Source: Flavobacteriales bacterium
GTDB lineage: Bacteria > Bacteroidota > Bacteroidia > Flavobacteriales_F > PHOS-HE28
DNA: 64,000 nt
Reading direction: 5' to 3'
Assembly: GCA_016713875.1 (NCBI GenBank)
Contig: JADJOI010000003.1
Location: 186,001 to 250,000, forward strand
Shown here: in pieces, positions 50,490 to 58,992 of the stretch
Position numbering within the stretch: the first letter of the stretch is position 1
Layout of the letters: each line of letters starts with the position of its first letter
Notes under the pieces: generated by a model
The model's input: only the letters and a program-made list of their open reading frames with translations
Databases searched by the model: none
Told to the model about the DNA's origin: nothing
Program-made: the position numbers and the translations under genes

Positions 50490-51461
50490 ATGGACAGGCA
50501 TGTGCTCATCACAGGCGGGGCGGGCTTCATCGGGAGCCACCTCGTGGACCGGCTGCTCGCCGAGGGCGGCTGGCGGATCACCGTGCTGGACAACTTCGAC
50601 CCCTTCTATCCGCGGGCGGTGAAGGAGCGCAACCTGGCCGGTGCGCTCGGCCATCCCCAGCTACGCATGGTGGAGGCGGACCTGCTGGCGCCCGACCTGG
50701 AGGCGTTGCTGGGGGAGGCCCCGATCGACCTCATCGTGCACATCGCGGCCAAGGCGGGTGTGCGGCCCAGCATCGCCGACCCCATCGGCTACCACCGCGT
50801 GAACGTCACCGGCACGCTGGCCCTGCTGGAGATGGCGCGCCGCCGCAAGGTGCCGCACTTCATCCTGGCCAGCAGCAGCAGCGTGTACGGCGAGAACCCG
50901 AACGTGCCGTGGAAGGAGAGCGAGCACGGCCTGGTGCCCATCAGCCCCTACGCCGCCACCAAGCTGGCCGCCGAGCAGTTCGCGCGGGTGCACTCCGCCC
51001 TGCACGGCCTACAGGTCACCGTGCTGCGCTTCTTCACGGTCTATGGCCCGCGCCAGCGGCCCGACCTGGCCATCCATCAGTTCTTCCGCAAGGTGGCCGC
51101 AGGCGAGACGATCCTGCAGTTCGGCGACGGCACCACGCAACGCGACTATACCTATGTGGACGACATCGTGTCGGGGGTGCGCGCGGCGATGGACCGCAGC
51201 AAAGGCGCGCCGTACGAGGTGTACAACCTGGGCAACAGCGGCACGGTGATGCTGCGGGAGCTCATCGCGGCCATCGAGCGCGAGGTGGGCCGCAAGGCGG
51301 TGGTGGAGGTGCGTCCCGAGCAGCCGGGTGACGTGCCGCGCACCTTCGCCGACGTCAGCAAGGCGGGGCGCGACCTGGGCTTCCATCCGAGCACGCCGCT
51401 GGCCGAGGGGCTTGCGTGCTTCCATGCGTGGTTCCGCACCGAGGCGGTGGCCGCACGCTGA
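50490..51461 (+). CDS. UDP-glucuronate 4-epimerase-like nucleotide-sugar epimerase
   Basis: 323 residues, extended SDR. VLITGGAGFIGSHLVDRLL binds NAD, VLDNFDPFYPRAVKERNL is characteristic of UDP-glucuronate epimerases, ASSSSVYG and SPYAATKLAAEQ carry Ser and Tyr-x-x-x-Lys, and the end has RPEQPGDVPRTFADVSKA as in that family. It would give UDP-galacturonate for an acidic glycan. The ATG at 50490 is preferred; the TTG at 50481 would add three residues. The glycosyltransferase follows after 3 bases. Confidence 0.88.
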   Translation: MDRHVLITGGAGFIGSHLVDRLLAEGGWRITVLDNFDPFYPRAVKERNLAGALGHPQLRMVEADLLAPDLEALLGEAPIDLIVHIAAKAGVRPSIADPIGYHRVNVTGTLALLEMARRRKVPHFILASSSSVYGENPNVPWKESEHGLVPISPYAATKLAAEQFARVHSALHGLQVTVLRFFTVYGPRQRPDLAIHQFFRKVAAGETILQFGDGTTQRDYTYVDDIVSGVRAAMDRSKGAPYEVYNLGNSGTVMLRELIAAIEREVGRKAVVEVRPEQPGDVPRTFADVSKAGRDLGFHPSTPLAEGLACFHAWFRTEAVAAR

Positions 51462-51464
51462 CCC

Positions 51465-52505
51465 ATGGGTTCCCGCGTCATCGGCATCTCGCACAAGACC
51501 CGCTACTGGCAGCACTACGTGTTCAGCCATCCGCCGGAGGGCTACCGCTACTCGCGGATGCTGGACTTCCCGTGGCACATGACGGGCATCGTGAGCGCCT
51601 TCCTGTGGCATACGCGCTACTTCTTCCCGGTGAAGCGCTGCGACCTTTTCCATACGTACAACTGCATCGTCGCCAACCGGCACCCGTGGGTGATCGAGGT
51701 GGAGAGCTACCTGCCGCGCTACAAGCCCATGCGCGAGGACCATCCGCTGTTCCGCTGGGGGCTTCGGCGGCTGGCCTCGGATGATTGCCGCGCTCTCTTC
51801 TACACCAGCGAGCACACCTATCGCATGAACCGCGACAAGCTGGTGGCCGCCGGGGTGGATCCGTCCAAGATGCACGTGGTGTACCGGGCGGTGGAGCAGT
51901 ACACGCGGGGCGAGAAGGATGCGAACGTCTTCACCATCCTCTTCGCGGGCAACGGCTTCTACCGCAAGGGCGGCATCGAACTGCTCAAGGCCTTCCAGCG
52001 GCTGGGGCGGCCGGAGGCCCGGCTGGTGATCGTGAGCGGCCTGGAGGTGGACTGGGGTGTATTCCCCACGGACGCGGACCGGCAGTGGGCCGAGCGGACC
52101 ATCGCCGAGGACCCGCGCATCACCCTGCACCGCGGGTTGCCGCACGCGGCCCTGCTGCAGCACATGCGCACGGCGGACGTCTTCGTCAGCACCACCTTCG
52201 CCGACCCGTTCAACAACACCATCCTGGAGGCCATGGGTGCCCAGCTGCCGGTGATCGGCTCGCGCATCAGCAGCCTGCCCGAGATCGTGCAGCACGACCG
52301 CAACGGCTGGCTGCTGGAGGTGGAGGGCCTGGACAGCGACACCATCGCGGACGACATCGTGCTCCACCTGCGCCGCCTGATGGACGATGCCGCCCTGCTT
52401 CGGCGCATGGGCGACGCCTCGCTGGAGGTCGTGCGGGAGAAGTTCGACATCCGCGTGCGCAACGCCCGCCTCATCGAGCTCTACGGCAGGGCGCTGGGCG
52501 ACTGA
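51465..52505 (+). CDS. glycosyltransferase family 4
   Basis: 346 residues, GT-B fold. The C-terminal domain is clear: ILFAGNGFYRKGGIELLKAF, LHRGLPHAALLQHM and TTFADPFNNTILEAMGAQLP with the conserved Glu. The N-terminal half has an unusual KTRYWQHYVFSHPPEGYRYS. Its 3' end overlaps the convergent SGNH gene by 25 bases. Confidence 0.86.
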   Translation: MGSRVIGISHKTRYWQHYVFSHPPEGYRYSRMLDFPWHMTGIVSAFLWHTRYFFPVKRCDLFHTYNCIVANRHPWVIEVESYLPRYKPMREDHPLFRWGLRRLASDDCRALFYTSEHTYRMNRDKLVAAGVDPSKMHVVYRAVEQYTRGEKDANVFTILFAGNGFYRKGGIELLKAFQRLGRPEARLVIVSGLEVDWGVFPTDADRQWAERTIAEDPRITLHRGLPHAALLQHMRTADVFVSTTFADPFNNTILEAMGAQLPVIGSRISSLPEIVQHDRNGWLLEVEGLDSDTIADDIVLHLRRLMDDAALLRRMGDASLEVVREKFDIRVRNARLIELYGRALGD

Positions 52506-53461
52506 GCGGTGCGTTCCAATAGCGCGGTGATGCTGTCCGCCACTATCGGGGTGAGCTGCGCCACACCGCGCGCGTTCAGGTGCTGCGAGTTGTAGAAGAA
52601 GCTGCGGTCGGTGCAGATCGGGACACTGGACAGGTCCCAGAACGGCACGCCCTCCTCCCGCGCCACCCGGGCGAAGGTGCCCATGATCGATGCGCGGTTC
52701 AGGGTGATGCGCTGGTTCTCCACCAGCTCGGGCGTGTAGCAGAGCGCCACCTGTGATCCGGCGGCCCGTGCGGTGCGGATGAGGGTGCGCAAGGTGGCGA
52801 CCGCGTGCGGGCTCTCGTGGTATCGCACCCCGTCCGGGTGCTCACGCAGGAAGTTGTCGAACGAGCCCTCCCACGGCCAGTCGCGCAGCTCGAAGCCGAG
52901 GTGAACGGGGTCGTTGAGGGTGTCCTCCAGGCCCAGCAGGCCCTGCACCGCCAGCGCGGTGAGCCCCGGGCCATGGCGCATGAACGGATACAGCGGCAGC
53001 CAGCGGTCCTTCCAGTGATCGGGCGCCACCCGGCGCACGGCCTCATACACAGCAGGCTCGCTCAGGTAGGGGGCATACTGCTGCGCGAAGTAGAGGCCGC
53101 TGTCCGGTTCCAGGCTGATGATGTCCACCTCCTGCACCACGAGCCGCGGCGCCGGATGGTGGGCCAGATAGGTGTGCAGCCGACCCGACTGCAGGTCGAG
53201 CTGGGTGCCGTCCATGCCGATGTTGTAGGCGCGGAGGCCGGTGCGCGAAGCGATGGCGGCCGCGTCGAAGTGCACCAGGCTGCGGCTGCTGCCGGTGAAG
53301 AGCACATCCGAGGTCGCGCGGCCGGAGATCACATCGTTCCACACGCCGAACACGTCGGTGGTGCGACGGCGCAGGCCGTGCATCAGCAGCGCATGCAGGG
53401 CCACGGCGAACACGGCCGCCAGGAGGGCAAAGCCGAAAGCACGGCGGAGGAAGGCGGCCAT
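52481..53461 (-). CDS. SGNH-like periplasmic partner of the second MBOAT protein
   Basis: 326 residues with an N-terminal transmembrane anchor (about 7-28). VLFTGSSRSLVHFDAAAIA has the Ser, AYNIGMDGTQLDLQSGRL the oxyanion region, and FYNSQHLNARGVAQLTP the terminal His (NSQHLN). It is encoded 3 bases after the MBOAT gene. The pair is similar in plan to 27724/29172 but lies on the opposite strand. Confidence 0.8.
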   Translation of the reverse strand: MAAFLRRAFGFALLAAVFAVALHALLMHGLRRRTTDVFGVWNDVISGRATSDVLFTGSSRSLVHFDAAAIASRTGLRAYNIGMDGTQLDLQSGRLHTYLAHHPAPRLVVQEVDIISLEPDSGLYFAQQYAPYLSEPAVYEAVRRVAPDHWKDRWLPLYPFMRHGPGLTALAVQGLLGLEDTLNDPVHLGFELRDWPWEGSFDNFLREHPDGVRYHESPHAVATLRTLIRTARAAGSQVALCYTPELVENQRITLNRASIMGTFARVAREEGVPFWDLSSVPICTDRSFFYNSQHLNARGVAQLTPIVADSITALLERTAQSPSALP

Positions 53462-53464
53462 GGC

Positions 53465-54925
53465 TCAGAACTGGAAGTAGATGAACTGTTGTTCGCCATG
53501 ATCGCCGGCGAACACCACGGCCGCCAGCAGGCCGAGGTAGATGGCCCAGCGCACGGGGCGCTGCGTGGGCAGGCGTTCCAGCCCGTGCGCATGCTCGCGT
53601 TGGACCCATTCCACGGCGAACAGCAGCAGGGTGCACGCCATCGCCGGGGCCAGCAGGTAGTGCTCGCCCAGGATGGCGAGGCACCGCTGCCAGGCCGCCG
53701 CGCGCGACCAGCCCTCGGCCATGCGGCCCAGATAGCGGAAGGCATGGACGAGGTCCTCGGCGCGGAAGAAGACCCAGGCCAGGCAGGTGAGGGTGAAGGT
53801 GGCTGCGATCCGCAGGGCATCACCGAAGGAGGGGAGCAGCCGGCCCGGGGCCACCGTGCCGAGGTGGGCGCGGTTGCGGCGGCCCAGCAGCAGGGGCAGG
53901 AAGTACACCGCGTTCAGGAAGCCCCACGCCAGGAAGGTCCAGTTGGCGCCGTGCCAGAAGCCGCTGAGGAGGAAGATGGCGAAGGTGTTGCGCACGCTCA
54001 TCCACGTGCCGCCGCGGCTGCCGCCGAGGGGGATGTACACGTAGTCTCGGAACCAGGTACTGAGGCTGATGTGCCAGCGGCGCCAGAACTCGGCGATGTC
54101 GCGGCTGAAGTAGGGGAACGCGAAATTGCGCATCAGCTCGAAGCCGAGCAGGCGTGCGCACCCGATGGCGATGTCGCTGTAGCCGCTGAAGTCGCCGTAG
54201 ATCTGCAGGGCGAAGAGCACGGCGCCCAGGGCGAGCAAGGGTCCGGGCAGGTGGTCGCTGTCCGTGAAGATGCGGTCCACCAGGGTGGCGCAGTTATCGG
54301 CCACCACCACCTTTTTGAAGAGGCCCCAGAGCATCTGGCGGAGGCCGTCGGTGGCCAGGCCGGTGTTCAGCACGCGCTGCTGTGCGAACTGGGGAAGCAT
54401 GTGGCTGGCGCGTTCGATGGGGCCCGCGCACAGTTGGGGGAAGAAGGCGATGAAGGCCAGGTAGGTGGGCAGGTCGCGCACGGGCCCGATGCGACCGCGG
54501 TACACGTCGATGGTGTAGCTCAGCGCCTGGAAGGTGTAGAAGCTGATGCCCACTGGAAGCACAACGTGCAGCAGCAGCGGGTCGTACCCGATGCCCACGC
54601 GCGCCAGCGCATCGGCCAGGGAGGTGGCGAAGAAATCGTGGTACTTGAAGATGCCCAGGGTACCGAGGTTGCCCACCAGGCTTACGGCGAGCCAGGCCTT
54701 CCTGCCGCGAGCATCGTTGGTGCGGTCCATGGCGATGGCCACGACGTAGTCGGTCATGCTGGTGGCGGCCAGCAGCAGCAGGAAGCGCCAGTCCCACCAG
54801 CCGTAGAACACGCAACCGGCCACGATGAGCAGGAGGTTGCGGGCGGTCACTGACCGGAACACGCCCCAGTAGAGGGCGAAGACCACCGGCAGGAAGAGCG
54901 CGAACGTGAGGCTGTTGAACAGCAT
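53465..54925 (-). CDS. MBOAT-family O-acyltransferase (AlgI-like), second copy
   Basis: 486 residues with about eleven membrane segments. Signatures: YGWWDWRFLLLLAATSMTDY, LPVGISFYTFQALSYTIDVY, FFPQLCAGPIERASHMLPQF, FWRRWHISLSTWFRDYVYIP and LSGFWHGANWTFLAWGFLNA with the catalytic His. It likely transfers acetyl groups to an exported glycan with its SGNH partner. GCATTTTCG upstream is a weak -7-like match. Confidence 0.93.
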   Translation of the reverse strand: MLFNSLTFALFLPVVFALYWGVFRSVTARNLLLIVAGCVFYGWWDWRFLLLLAATSMTDYVVAIAMDRTNDARGRKAWLAVSLVGNLGTLGIFKYHDFFATSLADALARVGIGYDPLLLHVVLPVGISFYTFQALSYTIDVYRGRIGPVRDLPTYLAFIAFFPQLCAGPIERASHMLPQFAQQRVLNTGLATDGLRQMLWGLFKKVVVADNCATLVDRIFTDSDHLPGPLLALGAVLFALQIYGDFSGYSDIAIGCARLLGFELMRNFAFPYFSRDIAEFWRRWHISLSTWFRDYVYIPLGGSRGGTWMSVRNTFAIFLLSGFWHGANWTFLAWGFLNAVYFLPLLLGRRNRAHLGTVAPGRLLPSFGDALRIAATFTLTCLAWVFFRAEDLVHAFRYLGRMAEGWSRAAAWQRCLAILGEHYLLAPAMACTLLLFAVEWVQREHAHGLERLPTQRPVRWAIYLGLLAAVVFAGDHGEQQFIYFQF

Positions 54926-54962
54926 GGGGCGGCGCGCGAAAATGCGAGATCGCCCGGTGCGG

Positions 54963-55757
54963 TCAGTGCCTGAAGCAGCAGCGGAAGCTGCGTGCCGGTG
55001 GGTCGAGGGCGCCGGCCGTGGCGGCGATCGTGCAGGAGGAGAAGCCGACCACGCGCACGCCCATGTCCGCGTTGGCCGAGGTGTTCGTCCACTCCCAGTC
55101 GCCGATCATGTCGTTGAGGCCGAGCTGCGCGGCACGGGCGCATGCGGCGTAGAACTCGCCCCAGGTGCAAAGCCGGGCGCCGAGCGCGCCGCACACCTGG
55201 GCCGCTTCGCGGAAGTCGAGCGTGTCGCGCTGGTCGGGTTCGATGCAGAACTGTTCGCTCACCTCCATGAAGCCGGATGGGCAGGGTCGTGTGCGCGAGG
55301 GTCTGCCATTGACCAACTGGAACGCGATGCCGTCGAAGAGCAGCCGCGCCATCAGGCCGGCCGGTACATCGGCGCTGTCCAGCGGGTCGCCGGGTGCCTC
55401 CTCCACCGGGAAAGGACCGAGGCCATTGATCGTGAGCGTGACCGGACCGGTGTTGGCCTGCGTGATCCGCAGCACCAGCTCGAGCCCCGGATCGGGCGGA
55501 CCCGTCAGCGCGGGGGCCAGGTCCGCGTTCCAGGCGTCCGGGGTGCCGCCCACCGTGGCCGTTCGGAACCGCCCGAGCGCTGCGGAACGGGCGTTGAGCG
55601 CGTCGCTCTCCGCGGTGGCGTCGGACAGGCCCATGACACGCCGTGCACTGTCGGCTGGGCCGGTGAGCACCAGGGGGCGGTCCACGTCGATCTGGGCCAT
55701 GGCGGCGCAGGAGACCACCACCGCATGGACCAGAAGGAGCAGGGCACGCGTGTTCAT
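54963..55757 (-). CDS. secreted tail-fibre-like/Cys-rich protein, paralogue 3
   Basis: 264 residues. Signal peptide about 1-22 (ending AMA-Q). The middle has NTGPVTLTINGLGPFPVE and LLFDGIAFQLVNG, a pattern seen in phage tail-fibre repeat domains. The C-terminal domain has CPSGFMEVSEQFC, GARLCTWGEFYAAC, DWEWTNTS and RCCFRH, a Cys-rich fold that resembles SUMF1/C-type-lectin-like domains by its LCTW-x-EF motif. The start is fixed by the ATGA overlap with the upstream paralogue. Function unknown; a secreted recognition role is inferred. Confidence 0.75.
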   Translation of the reverse strand: MNTRALLLLVHAVVVSCAAMAQIDVDRPLVLTGPADSARRVMGLSDATAESDALNARSAALGRFRTATVGGTPDAWNADLAPALTGPPDPGLELVLRITQANTGPVTLTINGLGPFPVEEAPGDPLDSADVPAGLMARLLFDGIAFQLVNGRPSRTRPCPSGFMEVSEQFCIEPDQRDTLDFREAAQVCGALGARLCTWGEFYAACARAAQLGLNDMIGDWEWTNTSANADMGVRVVGFSSCTIAATAGALDPPARSFRCCFRH

Positions 55758-56533
55758 CGGATGCGGTAGCAGCAGCGTGCACGGCCGTATGCGTTCGGGT
55801 GCTCCGTCGCGGGGATCGACCGTTGTTGCGCACAATAGTAGCGCCCCGCCTGGTTGGCGGTGTGCGTGTGATCGCTCGTGTCGTCGATCCATTCCCAATC
55901 GTTGAACAGGTCTATCAGTTGGCCTGAGAGCACCGTGCACCCATAGAGGTACTCGTCCCAGGTGCAGAGGCGGGTGCCCCGGTCCGTGCACTGACGGAGC
56001 GCGGTGAAGATGGACACGTCTGGGCCGTCGTCCTGTTGCATGCAGAGGCCGTCATGCACCTGCAGGAAACCGACAGGGCACCCATCCACCGGCCGCGAAT
56101 TCATGCGGAACACGCTGTCGGTCCAGATCACCTCGGCGAGCCGGCCGGGCACCAGGCTGCCCGTGGGCAGCGGGATGAGCTCCGGACCCAGCAGGGACAC
56201 GGGGCCGAGGCCATCCACGTTCAGGGTGGGGGCGGAGCCGGCCGCCAGCGTGGGCAGGAACCGGAGGCGCAGCCCCTCGCGGTAGACCGCGACCGGTGGA
56301 CGCGCCGCGAGGGTGATGGCGTTGGCCGTTCCCCCGGCCGTGGCCCAGTGCACGGCGCCGGAGCGGGCCGCCGCAAGGGTGAGCAGGTCCGATTCACCGG
56401 AGGGCGCCGCCAGGCCATCGAGCTGGCGCAACGAGCTGTCAGGGCTGGTGAAACGCACGGGTGCGTCCACATGGACCTGGGCGTGGAGGGCAAGTGCTCC
56501 ACACAGTGTGATGCTCGCAGTGGCGATCCTCAT
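55754..56533 (-). CDS. secreted tail-fibre-like/Cys-rich protein, paralogue 2
   Basis: 259 residues with the same plan: signal peptide (1-19, ending LHA-Q), a serine-rich DSSLRQLDGLAAPSGESD, a middle domain with PTLNVDGLGPVSLLG, then CPVGFLQVHDGLC, GTRLCTWDEYLYGC, DWEWIDDTSDH and RCCYRIR. It overlaps both paralogues by ATGA junctions. Sequence identity to the other two is low outside the motifs, so the duplication is old or under strong diversifying change. Confidence 0.75.
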   Translation of the reverse strand: MRIATASITLCGALALHAQVHVDAPVRFTSPDSSLRQLDGLAAPSGESDLLTLAAARSGAVHWATAGGTANAITLAARPPVAVYREGLRLRFLPTLAAGSAPTLNVDGLGPVSLLGPELIPLPTGSLVPGRLAEVIWTDSVFRMNSRPVDGCPVGFLQVHDGLCMQQDDGPDVSIFTALRQCTDRGTRLCTWDEYLYGCTVLSGQLIDLFNDWEWIDDTSDHTHTANQAGRYYCAQQRSIPATEHPNAYGRARCCYRIR

Positions 56534-57315
56534 CGGTCGGCGCAGCATCGGTAGGAAAGGACGGTAAGAGGCACCCGGGTACTGCCGGAGTAACAATCGG
56601 GGACGAACGTATCGTTGTTCAGCCCGATGGATTTGGCGTCGTTGCCACTGTTGGCCGCGTGATCCACCCATTCATAGTCCACGATGCTGCCCAAGAGGAT
56701 GCCGTTGGGCATCGTGCACGCGGCGATCCATTCGCCGAAGGTGCACATGCGACGCTGCCGGTTGGCGCAGCCGTTGGCAGCGCTGAAAAAGTTGGAGGAT
56801 GGCGTGGGCAGCCGCTCCATGCACACATCCCGCGAGGCCGGGAACATGCCGGGTGGACAGGGGCGAGGAAGCGGAGAGATCACCTGCCAGGCGGCGCCAT
56901 CGTAGACCAGGTCAATAGGGATGCCCGCTTGCAGATCAGCGCTGTCCAGCAGCTCGGTCGCATACTTGACGATGGGCACCGCGCCAGTGCCGGGCAGGGT
57001 TAGCGTGACCGGACCATGGTTGCTGGTATCGGGGAGCAGCGTGATGCGCGGGTGCTCAGCTGCGACCGGAAGGCCGATGGTCGGCCAGGCCGCCACCAGG
57101 CTATCGGTCCCGGTGGCGGAAAACCAGGTGAGGGCATGGGTGCGTTCGAGCCCGGCCGCCAGTCCATCGCTACCATGGGCAGGAGCGGCCAACCCCGTGG
57201 CTCGACGGTCCGCGGCACTGTCACTGCTGAGGGCGATCCGGACAGGGACGTCCCATTGTGCGCAGAGCGGGGCTGCGGTGAAGATCGCGAAGAGATGTGC
57301 GTAGAGGCGGTTCAT
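56530..57315 (-). CDS. secreted tail-fibre-like/Cys-rich protein, paralogue 1
   Basis: 261 residues, same plan: signal peptide ending LCA-Q, DSAADRRATGLAAPAHGSD, middle GPVTLTLPGTGAVPIVKY and LVYDGAAWQVIS (the most tail-fibre-like of the three), then CPPGMFPASRDVC, QRRMCTFGEWIAAC, DYEWVDHAAN and YRCCADR. It overlaps the upstream T9SS gene by 4 bases, so the four genes form one operon. Confidence 0.75.
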   Translation of the reverse strand: MNRLYAHLFAIFTAAPLCAQWDVPVRIALSSDSAADRRATGLAAPAHGSDGLAAGLERTHALTWFSATGTDSLVAAWPTIGLPVAAEHPRITLLPDTSNHGPVTLTLPGTGAVPIVKYATELLDSADLQAGIPIDLVYDGAAWQVISPLPRPCPPGMFPASRDVCMERLPTPSSNFFSAANGCANRQRRMCTFGEWIAACTMPNGILLGSIVDYEWVDHAANSGNDAKSIGLNNDTFVPDCYSGSTRVPLTVLSYRCCADR

Positions 57316-58202
57316 GGGCGGTTGAACCGGATGTTGCGCCCGTCCTCCGTGCGGAGCAGGTATGTTCCGGAGGCCAGGCTGGACAAGGTGATGCGGTGGT
57401 GTGTCGCACGGCGGCCGAGGTCGATCCGCAGCACGGTCCGTCCTGTTGCATCGATCACGGTCAGGTCTCGGAAACCGCCGGCTTCGTCGCGCACGTCCAG
57501 GACGTCCGTGGCCGGGTTGGGTCCTGCGTGAAGGGAGGTGGGCGGCGCTTCATCCGGCGTGGCGGTGCCCAAGCTGCCATCGAAGAGGGTGTACGTGCCC
57601 AAGCTGTCCAGGAAAGAGGCGAAGACCGTGGTCAGCGGCAGGTCGACCACGCTGGGGACGCCCTGCCAGATGGTGTCCCCCTGACGTGCTGTGAAAAGCA
57701 TGAGGTCCGCCTCGCCGATGCCCTGTAGCTCGGTCAGGTCATACCGGAAGCCGACCTCCGCGATGAGCCCGGTGTTGACGTGCGGCCTCACACTGTACCA
57801 CCTGGCAACACCCGTTGCGCCGCTCGTATCGTTCCGCACGGTGTGCCCGCGAAGCGTGGTCAGGCTGTCCAAGGCCTCGACCGCAGTGATGGTGAGGCCG
57901 AGACCGCCCGGTTCGAGCGCGGTCGGCGGCGCGCTCACCAGCAGGTCGATGCGCTCCAAGCCCACGCCGGTGACCGGCGATCCGGGGGCCTCGGTCAGGA
58001 CCGCGGTCGGCGCCAGGTGGATGAGGCCATCGTTGATCATGGAAGCCCCAGGTGCCATGGTCATCGAAACCCCATCGGGCAATCGGACCGTTGTGCCACC
58101 CAGCACGTGCAGGGTGGTGCCAGGATGCACGGTGGCTTGCGCACCGAGCCCAGTTGGAGCGGCTACGAGCAGCAGTAGCTGAAAGGCCGCGCGGCGATGC
58201 AT
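57312..58202 (-). CDS. secreted protein with T9SS sorting domain
   Basis: 296 residues. Signal peptide about 1-21 (ending LGA-Q); a beta-rich N-terminal part of short hydrophobic strands (TTLHVLGGTTVRLPDGVSMT); and a C-terminal sorting domain LHAGPNPATDVLDVRDEAGG to TYLLRTEDGRNIRFNR. It heads the four-gene operon of secreted proteins. A TACTTTTG element lies 5 bases before the ATG. Confidence 0.85.
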   Translation of the reverse strand: MHRRAAFQLLLLVAAPTGLGAQATVHPGTTLHVLGGTTVRLPDGVSMTMAPGASMINDGLIHLAPTAVLTEAPGSPVTGVGLERIDLLVSAPPTALEPGGLGLTITAVEALDSLTTLRGHTVRNDTSGATGVARWYSVRPHVNTGLIAEVGFRYDLTELQGIGEADLMLFTARQGDTIWQGVPSVVDLPLTTVFASFLDSLGTYTLFDGSLGTATPDEAPPTSLHAGPNPATDVLDVRDEAGGFRDLTVIDATGRTVLRIDLGRRATHHRITLSSLASGTYLLRTEDGRNIRFNRP

Positions 58203-58207
58203 GGAGG

Positions 58208-58215
58208 CAAAAGTA
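58208..58215 (-). promoter_or_regulatory. -7 element TACTTTTG
   Basis: Minus-strand TACTTTTG, a full match to TAnnTTTG, 5 bases before the ATG at 58202. Confidence 0.5.
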
Positions 58216-58295
58216 AAGGTGCGGACAGGCTGGAGGTGATGACGGCCATAGGGGTGGGGGGCTTGGATCGCCGTCGATCAGGACGACACGGAACG

Positions 58296-58311
58296 ATGTA
58301 TGGCCATACAT
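58296..58311. promoter_or_regulatory. operator-like palindrome, site 1
   Basis: ATGTATGGCCATACAT, a perfect 16-base palindrome. It lies about 80 bases upstream of the minus-strand promoter at 58208-58215. The same core recurs at 58504-58519. The 385-base gap (58203-58587) holds no gene I can support. Confidence 0.6.
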
Positions 58312-58501
58312 TCTTCCATGGCAGTTGATCCATGCGACCGATCGTGTAGGTGATCAGCGAGCCCCATGGCTCCTGGGAGCCGAACTGCGTGTTATGACCT
58401 GGATCGGTCCGAAAGAATATCGTGCGCGATGAAAAATGGATGGGATCTGCGAGATCGTTCATGAATGCTGGGTTGGTCAACGGAACAGGATCAAGGAGGA
58501 T

Positions 58502-58521
58502 GTATGTATGGCCATACATAC
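58502..58521. promoter_or_regulatory. operator-like palindrome, site 2
   Basis: GTATGTATGGCCATACATAC, a perfect 20-base palindrome containing the 16-base core of site 1. It ends 42 bases before the plus-strand element at 58564. The two sites are 208 bases apart centre to centre. Confidence 0.6.
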
Positions 58522-58563
58522 GTCGGAGCGCACGCCTCAGCCCCAGCCATCCCCGCCGCCGCC

Positions 58564-58571
58564 TACCTTCG
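58564..58571 (+). promoter_or_regulatory. -7 element TACCTTCG
   Basis: Plus-strand TACCTTCG, 16 bases before the ATG at 58588. Confidence 0.5.
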
Positions 58572-58587
58572 CCGCATCTCTTGCATC

Positions 58588-58992
58588 ATGGACCTGATGG
58601 GGCTTCTCGCCGACCAGCTTGGTTTCTTCTCCCCCCAGGACCTGCCCGGTCTTGCCTTGGCCGTGCTCATTGCGGCTGCCTTGGCTTTTCTGGTCGCACG
58701 GGTGGGCGGTGCCACCGGCGTCGAGGCCCGTCAGCTGGCGCTTTGGGCCGCGGTGGCTGCCATGGGCGTCGCGTTGGTCAAGGGCTCGGTCCCGTTCAGT
58801 ATTGCACTTGTGGCGCTGGCCTTGTTGGTCAGGCCGGAGGCTGCGGAAGGGCAGCGCCATCGTGTGTTGCAGGGCATGGCCGTGGTCCTTGGCGGAGGCT
58901 GTGGGACGGGTGCTGCGATCCCGGTGGTGGTGGCTCTGATCCCCTTGGCGCTCATCGCCCGCTGGGCGTTGCGTGATGCCCGCGAGGTGTGA
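58588..58992 (+). CDS. small four-helix membrane protein, function unknown
   Basis: 134 residues with four hydrophobic segments (about 21-38, 49-64, 66-82, 106-127) and short charged links. I do not recognise a family. It may be a small component of the CotH/ligase operon that follows, since its stop and the CotH start share one base (TGATG). The ATG at 58588 is preferred over longer versions that would include the promoter and palindrome. Confidence 0.6.
   Translation: MDLMGLLADQLGFFSPQDLPGLALAVLIAAALAFLVARVGGATGVEARQLALWAAVAAMGVALVKGSVPFSIALVALALLVRPEAAEGQRHRVLQGMAVVLGGGCGTGAAIPVVVALIPLALIARWALRDAREV

Noticed and set aside
54963..57315. Prophage remnant suggested by tail-fibre-like segments
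   Set aside because: No capsid, terminase, portal, integrase or lysis genes are near, and every gene has a Sec signal peptide.
58314..58501. Short gene on the minus strand between the palindromes
   Set aside because: An open frame exists but it runs through both palindromes, has no recognisable domain and no promoter-like element; support is too weak to call.
58296..58521. Small mobile element bounded by the two palindromes
   Set aside because: The palindromes are identical self-complementary sites, not an oriented terminal repeat pair. No target duplication or transposase is seen; operator sites explain them better.
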